Assembly (NCBI GenBank): GCA_009746045.1
Contig: RPFO01000065.1
Span: forward strand, 1,946,484-2,010,483
Length of the DNA: 64,000 bases
Direction of reading: 5' to 3'
Source: Mesostigma viride
Lineage: Eukaryota; Streptophyta; Mesostigmatophyceae; Mesostigmatales; Mesostigmataceae
Positions 52,621-61,325 of this stretch are shown here, piece after piece. The notes beneath the pieces are model-generated. The model worked only from the letters and a program-made list of their open reading frames with translations, was not told the DNA's origin and ran no database searches. Within the stretch, counting starts at the first letter, position 1; each line of letters starts with the position of its first letter. A program made the translations under genes and the position numbers.

Positions 52621-53579
52621 CTAGTATTTGGGAATATATGATTTGGCACTATTCCATGTGTTTATGATTTGATTTATTTATTTTAAATTAAAAAAGTACC
52701 CTTTTTGCGGGAAAATCCATCAATGCGTCTAAACATGATTATTCTGTGCTCAAAATTAGGCAGACTTTCTCAAAGTCAGGGAACTATATGGGAATATATG
52801 ATTTGGTCCCAATATGTTTGCCCACTGCCCTAGGAAAAATGTAACTAAAATAGCGTCTTTTTCTATTTTTAGCGCGTTACCGGTGTATGGTGGGGGCTAG
52901 TACCCCCCCAAGTGGCTGGAAAATTTTTTTAAATCATATTTATGGTCCCCAATCATCTTTGGATTTTTAGCACATACATAGGTATGGTTTCCAGAAAAGT
53001 GCCCTTTAGGCATGTCCCCTCCCCTTAATTTAAATTTAATGCCTACTATCGAGGCAGCTGAGTATAGTGTAGTTAGGATTTTCTAGATAGCTTAGAGTTA
53101 GTATAGTTCGATCACGCGGCTTCCTCCACCCCACAGGCGGGAAAAATGGTTTCGACTTAGGACTTTTGTTTTTTGCAAAACTTAGCCCTAACCGGGAGAA
53201 TTAATTAATAAGCACGTGACTGCGTCACGTGGGTGCCAATACAGAGTAAAGGAACCTTCAACCCTATATACACAGTGAGAAGGAGGGAGGGCGCCCTAGC
53301 TTCTCTCACTGCCGCAGGTGGGCAGGCCACAGAGCGCTCTCTCCACGGCATGGTGCCGGGGCGCAACACTGTGGGTGCAATACAACCAGTGCAATACCAT
53401 AGGTAGGCTGACGCATAGCTTATGCTACAAATGTGAGGTGGGCTCAAGACGTCGGCTAATTAAGGCGCAAGCTGATGGCCACAAGGTGCCAGAGCTAATT
53501 GAAGGTACTATAACGCTGTGCGCTAATATCGTTTCAAGTGCTGTAATGCCTAAGCTATCCCATCATCGATTGCCCCCAT
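52621..53579. other. Mostly unassigned; short piece of repeat R
   Basis: A/T-rich sequence to about 53.05 kb. At 53,066-53,140 lies a third piece of repeat R (GTTAGGATTTTCTAGATAGC, GCTTAGAGTTAG, GTTCGATCACGCGGCTTCC); its uninterrupted form shows the site into which P1 inserted. 53.2-53.58 kb has no recognisable feature. Confidence 0.45.
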
Positions 53580-54250
53580 CTAGACAACTAGCTGGAGTGC
53601 TCTATCCCGGGGAAGCCCGGGGGGCTTCCACAGTTTCTTGTTGACGTAGAGGTCCCCGCCCCGCCAGTACACTTGGGGCTTCTCGGGGTTGGTCTTGTGG
53701 CGGATGTAGTCGGGCCACTGATCGCGGCGTTGCTGCTGCTGGGCTGGCGTCAGGTCGTCGTCAAGCGACCAGGAGGTGTCCACCAGCTTCTTGCGGCGAG
53801 AGAGGAACCGAACTCGGGCTGTGATGTCGCTGAAGGTGAGGACCACTGGAGGGGGCCCAGCCTTGGCCCGTGGATGGGGCAGGCGGTAGGCGCCCTGCAG
53901 TATCGCACCTGGCAGCTGCATGCGCGCCAAGAGCTGTTTCTTCAGCTCGTCGAGAAGAGAGTCTGGGGTCTCCTCCGGCAGCATGTCGAAGCGCCTGAGG
54001 ATGACCCGGCAGCGGCGACGGTCGCGGTCAGCGGCCTCGCGGCGCGTGTCTTCCAGCTCCTGGAGCTTGGTGGTGATGGCGGTCGTGGTAGAGGATGCCT
54101 GGCTCTTGAGCAGGTCCGCCCAGGAGGCGCGAGTCGAGGGGTCATCACTAGCCCTACCAGCAGGTTGGGCGGCGATGGTGGCCGTTCGCTCGGCGATCTC
54201 GGGGACCTGCGTGGCCAGGGCGTCTCCGGGAGAAGACAAGTGTACAACAC
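53580..54250 (-). pseudogene. LINE ORF1p-like protein, C-terminal part
   Basis: A minus frame of about 219 codons without internal stop, ending at 53580. Landmarks are SWADLLKSQASSTTTAITTK, CRVILRRFDMLPEETPDSLL, AYRLPHPRAKAGPPPVVLTF, RFLSRRKKL, LDDDLTPAQQQQRR and QVYWRGGDLYVNKKLW. It aligns with the C-terminal half of the 12-13.4 kb protein but is clearly diverged, so it represents an older or separate subfamily. The N-terminal half and leader are missing. It is the only copy in which this domain is unbroken. Confidence 0.7.
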
Positions 54251-54369
54251 GGAAACTCGTCTGTGGGGGGACGTGCTACTGATATAAGTCGTACACAGCG
54301 TACGACATCAGCGATGAAACGCCAAATCATAGGGAAAGGCTATCAACAGGAAGTTATGAACACTCAGGA

Positions 54370-55758
54370 TTGGACGAAAAAATGAAACGCCAAGTCATGG
54401 ACAGAACCGGTAGAGGGAAAAAGATTCGCATGAAAGGCAATCAGATTCGAAACGGACGATTAGAGGAAAAAATTATCATGGAATCGAAATGGAGACGCAC
54501 GATTGGATACAAAAACGGAACAAAACATTCACAAAGGACATTCTGGAAAGGACATGACAGCGCATACTACTGGACAGCGTCCCACGAAAAAACGAAACGT
54601 GGAGGGAAGAAGAATATACGATATTCAGAGGCATTTGATTCCAAATGGACACGCACGATTGGAAGGAAGAATAAAATTAGGAAAGCACATGCCAGCGCAT
54701 ATACAACAGGACATGGTCAAGCTGGAGAAGCCAGGCGCCAAGCCCGGCATGAGCTTGAAGACGACGACGTCGCCGCCGACGAGCTTAACCCGCGCACCAC
54801 ACGGCACAGTAACTTCATTTTAAGCGATGAATCGAGCGGCGATACCGAAAATGTGGTGGAGAGAGAGGAGAGTGATAAAGGCGAGGATTCAGAGGAAGGG
54901 GAGTGTCAAAATGAAGAAAAAGAAGAAACTGAGGTGACCCCGCAGTAGAACCTGCACCCGGCTTATGCCGAGCAGAGGGAGCACGACAGGGCACAACCTG
55001 TACCTACTAATGGATACCCGTGCGACTGCTGCAATCGGATATTCACAACACCAGGGCGACGCAGACAGCACCTACGCAGCGAAGCCAGAAAAAAAGTTTC
55101 TTGGTGGTTCGTGTGGACGCTATTCTTGCATTTTGACCTTTTGCTTAATGCGTTATATCCATGCTAATTACAATTCGGCTTTCTGCTATCTGTTATGCTG
55201 GGATTTTGCAGGAAGGCGAGTGAGAAAGCAGAGAGGAAGGAAGCGCAGAAGAAGGCAGCACAAGGCGATGCCCAGCAAGCCAAGCAGCCGTCTGCCGAAC
55301 ACGCTGGGAGTGATGTTCCAAACTGGCCACTACTCAATCGACACAAAGTTTTTGTCTGGTGCGGGCATTGACTCATTGTTCGAGATCATGGCATGCCCCA
55401 CCCTGAACGAGATCACAGCAGCCAGTGTAGGGGCACTGGTGGCAGCCGCCATATATGCTCCGCGTACTTCGACCTCGGGGAGGAGGAGGCTGGCCTGCAG
55501 CCTGTCACTAAAAAATTGAAAAAAGAATCTGCAAAAATTGAGTCACCTGTTGCTGACGACGCGCAACCATCATTGTACCATTAAGTGGTGGACTTTGAGA
55601 ATGAGATGGAAGTAGAAATTGCCCATGGATAGAAAACTCCTGCACAATTACGTGTGGTGACTGGCAAGTTTAATGATGCCTGGCTAGACAGGATCATAGA
55701 CGGTGATGATGGTCGTGATGAGATGATTTTGCGCGGGGACTATATTGAAGTGTCGTGA
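54370..55758 (+). pseudogene. Broken zinc-finger gene or element ORF, family unknown
   Basis: One frame runs throughout, interrupted by single stops. The first part (54370-54948) is basic with an internal duplication (SKWRRTIGYKN and SKWTRTIGRKN) and then a Glu-rich tail, ending in TAG. The same frame continues through a C2H2-like finger, YPCDCCNRIFTTPGRRRQHL, near 55012-55075. A probable intron (about 55,100-55,210, acceptor TTTTGCAG) leads to KASEKAERKEAQKKAAQ, then HKVFVWCGH, CSAYFDLGEEEAGLQPVTKK and FNDAWLDRIIDGDDGRDEMI, ending at 55758. Conserved character beyond each stop indicates recent inactivation. I do not recognise a family. Confidence 0.45.
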
Positions 55759-55818
55759 AGTTATGGTGATGATGGCTGTAACATGGGGATGAAATTAAGT
55801 GACCTAAAATATTTTTAA

Positions 55819-58254
55819 CCCGTGTTTTTTTAATTAGAACGCGATATATCGCGTTGTAAGCTTTTTTTAGAACGCGTATAGCACCTAAGGAAAATTTTTT
55901 TTCATGGTCATGTATATACTTTCCTGAAAGCCCATAAATCAAAGGATTTTTTGAGCTACTCAGACCTACAAAATGCTTATTCATTAGAGAGATACACTGG
56001 TTTGAATACAGGGGGGTCTGACCATGACCGCGATTTCTTGACCCTAGGTCACAAGTCATGTGCTTATTCACAAATGGTTCATGAAAAAAATCTGGCTTCT
56101 TGCACGAGCTATGGGCAACATATGCAGGCTCTGTGAAACAAAACTCAGGCCCATTGGGCCACTGGAGCTATTTTTCATTAGCATCACAATTACAACGCAG
56201 TACAACGCAGTGGGAAACATGAGAGCCCTTGACAACATTACGCAACGACCCGAGCCCCATAAACGGGGCCATAGTGAGCTTGGAGGGTCAAAACGTTGAA
56301 AATAGGTGTTGTATAAGTTATACTGCATCAAACATGCATCAAACATCATGACTGGATGACCTAATATTCTGATCAGACACTCCGCAAAGGTGAAAACCTT
56401 TGCGTTCAGTGCCAGGCCGCGGAAAACGCGGAAAACGCGATCTGCAAATGAATCCGACCGGAATCGAACTGGGGACCTCTCGCACCAATTTTGCTGACTA
56501 TAGGACGGACGTCTCCGGTTACCATGGCATCGCCAACTTACACCTACAGTCATCCGCAAAAGTTCTCCTGTCCGGGGAGTGATGCAAGCCTTTCGGATTT
56601 GGTACTAGATAAATCACTCGAGATCTGTGTGTAGGAGTACTACACACGTGTCTGCACGCGAGACTTGTTCAGTCTCGCACCGTGAGACGGGCTGAACACG
56701 GCTGAATCCTTCTTTTTAGTAGAAGGGGGCGTAGCCGGTACTATCGAAATCAGCCAAGCGTATATTCTGATCAGACACTCCGCAAAGGTGAAAACCTTTG
56801 CGTTCAGTGCCAGGCCGCGGAAAACGCGGAAAACGCGATCTGCAAATGAATCCGACCGGAATCGAACTGGGGACCTCTCGCACCAATTTTGCTGACTATA
56901 GGACGGACGTCTCCGGTTACCATGGCATCGCCAACTTACACCTACAGTCATCCGCAAAAGTTCTCCTGTCCGGGGAGTGATGCAAGCCTTTCGGATTTGG
57001 TACTAGATAAATCACTCGAGATCTGTGTGTAGGAGTACTACACACGTGTCTGCACCTAATATGACTGAATCAGGCAGCCATAGCCAAAGCATCATCCACT
57101 CTCACAACGTGTTGAGCACATGCCTCGTGGGAATGGAGGTGCTGGGTTTTCATTCCATAACGCGTGCAATACTGAAAGAAAGAGGCACGTGTAATGCAAG
57201 GCTTGGATAGGTTGAGTGATCCATGAGCTTACATGCAGGCAAAGATGACGCTGGAATGCATGCTAGCAAATGGTGGCAAGATGCTAACAACACATGATTA
57301 TTCACCATGATTATGGGCACCCAGCTGATCTTCTTGCACAATCAACGCAGTATAAACCATCAACATCCAATCCTCACGATATATGCACGGCTTGACGACG
57401 TATACAGCACCTAAATACTGCACAACTGCAACCTGCTATTGCTGACATGCAAGCAACGTCGAGTAGGATGGCGGTCTTAGAGAGGCTGGGCAGAGGTCGG
57501 TAGAAATACGTGGAAAACTGGCAGAAACTAGGTAGAAACACGATATACTTACGCCTGCAAGCACTAAATATTGAGCCGGTGGCAGAGGCCATTTCCAGGA
57601 AAATACAGCATACCGTAGCAATAGCCACGGTCACGCCTTACGCTATTTGCAGGCACCATCATGCCCGGAGCTACCCAATAAAAGTCTGCACAAATCTCGG
57701 TTTAGCCGAGAGTCCGGGCGTTCGGAATGAATAAACATGTGTTAAGAAGTCGAAACACCATGGAAATACCAAGCATGGTGCCGCAGCAGACCCGAGTCTT
57801 GACGTAATAATATGTATGCCGGTTTCCAGGGTTTCCGCATGAAAGTTGGGTGAGAAACTGGAAAAAACTACGTTTCCTTTGCCCCAGTACCTCAACAAAC
57901 TCGTAGAAACCTAATTATCAACCTTTGAACGCATCATCATGGTCGTGCTACCCAACAGCCACTGAAATTCGCGCGAAAACTGGCGAGATCTACCTGCCGC
58001 CATCGCCGTCGTCTTCACCTTCGTCCCGCGAAAATGCCTGATTTCAGTGGTACATATTTGTTTGCAGCTGTCACAAAAAAAATACCAAAAATACCAGGAT
58101 TTTTTCTTGAATTCTATGAGATGTTTCTGACCTATCTTGAAAGTTTCAGACCAAAAATCGCATGTTTAATAGGTTTGCCACGTGTCAGATTACAACGCGA
58201 TACATCGCGTTCTAACCCTACAACGCGATGTATCGCGTTGTAAAAAAACACGGG
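55819..58254 (-). mobile_element. P2: piggyBac-type TTAA element, inverted relative to P1
   Basis: TTAA|CCCGTGTTTTTTTA at 55815 and TAAAAAAACACGGG|TTAA at 58255-58258. Each end carries the AACGCGAT-x2-ATCGCGTT palindrome, two at the right end. Its length is 2,436 bp, or about 1.74 kb without the 56368-57053 insertion. It aligns inverted with P1 along its length but lacks F1, F2 and the 2.8-kb insertion, so it preserves their empty sites. No transposase is seen. Confidence 0.8.
56368..57053 (-). mobile_element. 400-bp-unit element within P2, 1.7 tandem units
   Basis: ACCTAATAT at 56359-56367 and 57054-57062 (9 bp). The unit repeats with a period of 398 bp (ATATTCTGATCAGACACTCC at 56364 and 56762). 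The duplicated copy of P (28,600 and 34,545) shows the unfilled site GACATAATATGACTG. It is the inverted relative of the element at 49.8-52.0 kb. Confidence 0.7.
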
Positions 58255-58258
58255 TTAA

Positions 58259-58700
58259 TGCAATACTTGTTGACTTGGATCATGACCCACACAATCATAT
58301 CATAACTGTAACCTTATATGAATCTGGCATGGCAACATGAAATAAGCACATGTGCATTACACACAGCATAATGAATACACGCAAGTCCCCACGTTTTTTT
58401 TTTTTGGAAATGCTACAAGTTTACATTTTCAGCTCTTGCATTACCCTTGGTATCTTTTTTTTTTTTGCAGGGCTGCGTTAGGAAAAAAGCACAGGACGTA
58501 AGTGTTTTAGCCGTGCAGTAACCCTTGATAGCAGCGCTTTTTTTTTGCAGGGCTGACTTAGGCAAAAAACACAAGTCCTAAGCCAAAAGCATATTTGCGT
58601 CATAAAGTAGGTTTGGCTTTGGACTTAGGTTTTTTTCATTACTTAGGTAAGTTTGAAAAAAAAAAGTCTGAAAGTCCGGGCAAAGGTGAATACAACAAAA
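58259..58700. other. No gene; T-rich short repeats
   Basis: Poly-T runs with a repeated TTTTTTTGCAGGGCTG(C/A) segment near 58.46 and 58.54 kb. No coding signal. Confidence 0.45.
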
Positions 58701-58719
58701 AACAATCCCCATCCATCAT

Positions 58720-58795
58720 GGAATATGTGCTACATGACCTCCCCATGTAGCACATATTCCAAGAGGCATGTTATAATTTAATTTAATTTAATTTA
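58720..58795 (+). repeat. Fold-back variant of the hairpin tail plus (AATTT)n
   Basis: GGAATATGTGCTACATG (58720-58736) and its exact reverse complement (58744-58760) are separated by 7 bp, then an AGAGGCATGTT remnant and an (ATTTA)n tail (58773-58795). The left arm is the conserved sequence upstream of the CAAC hairpin at 40.18 kb, so the usual hairpin has been replaced by a 17-bp fold-back. Confidence 0.7.
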
Positions 58796-59235
58796 TCGAG
58801 GCAGCTGAAAAACTATGAAAAGAATCTTCTATAATACAACTGAAACAAAATTTTCTGCACTGTTAACTATCATCTATCTTAAGTGAGACATCCAATCTGC
58901 TCCACACTCAAAAATCCGAACCAGGGATGCCAGCACAAGAACTATACCTATATATTGGATGTACTTCAAGCCAATGAAAGAATTCCACCCTCATCCGCAA
59001 ATATTCCACCTTTGCAGAATTCCTGCTTCAACCATAAACATGGGTTCGCTAAAGCCAGTACATAAATAAAGCCAAATTACAGGCCTGCCGACCACCGGAT
59101 CCAAGATCCATGCATTTCCTGTATAAACGGGCCAGCCCCAGTAGGTATGGTGAGGCGAACGTATGGAAGTAAAATGCCAGGGGAACATCTGCTACAAAAC
59201 CGGGACAAGCAGCATTCTTGTAGGGGGAAGATGAC
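58796..59235. other. 3' flank of OEP24
   Basis: Contains the presumed 3' UTR of the minus-strand gene. On that strand TGTAA, the common green-algal polyadenylation word, occurs near 59085. No other feature is seen. Confidence 0.4.
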
Positions 59236-60773
59236 TTAAAGAGTGAAGTTCCAGGTCCGCTCGAAGGTGATTACTGGGTTTGGCTTCTCCTTCTTGACGG
59301 GCATTGTCGCGGTGACCCTCCACAGGTCCTTCGTGTAGTCCAACGTGGCCTGGTTGGTCTTGACCGCATACGTGGCCTTGAGCTTCTCGTTCTTGGCACG
59401 CTGGTGCGTGAGCGATACGGAGAGAGCCTTCTTGGAGAAATCGTAGTAGGGCTCCAGCTGTTGGGTAACGTGCCCATGAAAATGTGTCCCAGGCCAAGGA
59501 AATGCATCCCAGACCACGGAAAAATTACGATAACATGCTTCGATGAAAGCAGTTGGAGGTTGGATAGCAACCCATATAAGATACATTTACAACCGAGACT
59601 GCAGCAACTGAGAACCAAAGAAAAGACACGTAGGGGCAAGGCAGCAAATTTGAAAGCAAAAGAAAACACAAAAAGCTAGCAATGTCAGGTACAATTCAAG
59701 AACTTACAGTGTTCTTGTCGTTGACCTTGTAGGCATACTTCACATCGAAGTTTTCCGATGCGAAGTTGTACCTGCCACCGTAGACACGGACAGCCAGGCA
59801 CACACACCAGCATTGACACACTCTCACAACCTCAGGAACAGGTGTTTTAACCCCTCCAGGGAGCCCCAGCTTGGACATCTCTTTCCGCACACACTGGTGC
59901 ACCTCACGCTTGGCCAGCGCCACCAGCTTCCTACGCCAGCGGTGAAACACAGGGTCTGGGTCTCGCAGCACCACAGCAGCAGACCTTTTGAGGTGCAGGC
60001 ATACGGTGATTTAACGTAACAGTAGCAGAGCATCAAAGCACAGCATACAACAGCCAGATTAGCTGCCAAGCAGCCAATCTGGCCAACAGACTGCCAAGAT
60101 AAACTTATCATACAGTTTGCTCATTCAAAGCAGTCACGAGGATCCATAGGTATACATTAATCCAAGAAATTCGTCACCCGACTTCAAAGCCAGTTGGTAG
60201 CCAAGCCGAGTCACGTATAAGCAAGACTTTCTATTGTAAAAATCAGGCAGAATAGTGAACTGAACTAAAGAAATTGTTGCCGGGAGACCAGGCTTCCAAC
60301 AATGACTAATTACTTACCCAGGATTATTCTCACAATGCACATACTTGAAAATATAAAATCACTGAATTCGATAGCGATGAAAGTCAATCAAACATACTTA
60401 ATGGCACTCACTTTGACGTGACGAGGTCCTTGTTGTCACGAAGGGGTACGGCTCCCTCAAGCGTTGCCAGATTAGCCTTCTGGTCGTGGACGTACTTCAT
60501 TGCGACTTTTTGCTTGGCAAGAGTAGCCTTTGTCTGGAATTGGAACTTGGCCGCCTTCTTCGAAACGTCCCAGTCGTACCGGAACAGGCCAGGTTTCTCA
60601 CACCCGATAGTGACATCGGTCAGTTTGTTGTCCTCCTTCAACGTCCGGTCGGTAAGGCCAAGGCGGAGCTTAACGTCCTCGAGGGCATACGTAAGCTCCG
60701 CTCCAAGAAGCTTGGTCTTGGAGTTGTAGGTGGCGCGAAGAGAAGCATTGGTAGAAGTGGTTTTTGTCGCCAT
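59236..60773 (-). CDS. OEP24: Chloroplast outer envelope pore protein OEP24-like (3 exons)
   Basis: Exons on the minus strand: 60773-60412, 59771-59708 and 59457-59236, with GT-AG borders (donors GTGAGT and GTAAGT; acceptors GGCAG and AACAG). The spliced product is 215 residues, matching the roughly 213-residue plant OEP24, a beta-barrel channel of the plastid outer envelope for anionic metabolites. Landmarks in order are SLRATYNSKTKLLGAELTYA, LTDVTIGCEKPGLFRYDWDV, YNFASENFDVKYAYKVND, EPYYDFSKKA, NEKLKATYAVKT and the terminal FERTWNF. They follow the plant protein along its whole length. Alternating polar and hydrophobic strands fit a barrel. There is no transit peptide, as expected for an outer-envelope protein. 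The start lies 553 bp from the CHLD start on the opposite strand. Confidence 0.85.
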
Positions 60774-61325
60774 ATTTCTCGGTTATATGCTGGGAAAACC
60801 CTGTGACCACGACGATGAAATTTGGCCCGCGTGACGAGTGCGATGTGCTGCAGGCAGCCGGGTAAGATAAGTGCTGCCACGGCACGCGCGCGCGCACCCG
60901 TTGCCAAACGGCAGGATGATCAACGCGGCGTCACGGCGGATGAACCTGCCCACGTCAGCGGGCGGCATCCGTTTGTTTGAACGACCCGTTAGCTGCGCGC
61001 CGCGCCTGGGGCCCGGGGCTGGGGCGCGGCGGAGATGAAGAAATACGTGTCGCGCGGGCCGGGCGATTACTAGCCATAACCTAAACCTAGCCCTGCCCAG
61101 CCCGTTTTGGATTTACTTGGACCGTACGAAGTATAGCTGCTCGAGGTGGAGAATCCACCCGACTGCCCCACGAACCAAAGTGAAGTTTGCCGTCGCGTCG
61201 CCAATATTTTCTCCTTCAATGGCCTCCGCCGAGCCCAGCGCGAGCAGTCCTTAAGCAGGCCGGGGTAGGGATTGGCTTACGTTTGCATGCTGCTCAGGCC
61301 AGGTGGTTAGTGCCTATCTTCCGCC
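60774..61325. promoter_or_regulatory. Shared upstream region of OEP24 and CHLD
   Basis: 552 bp between the two divergent start codons must hold both 5' UTRs and promoters. It is G+C-rich (CACGGCACGCGCGCGCGCAC near 60,880) and contains no repeat seen elsewhere in the window. No TATA box is evident. Confidence 0.55.
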
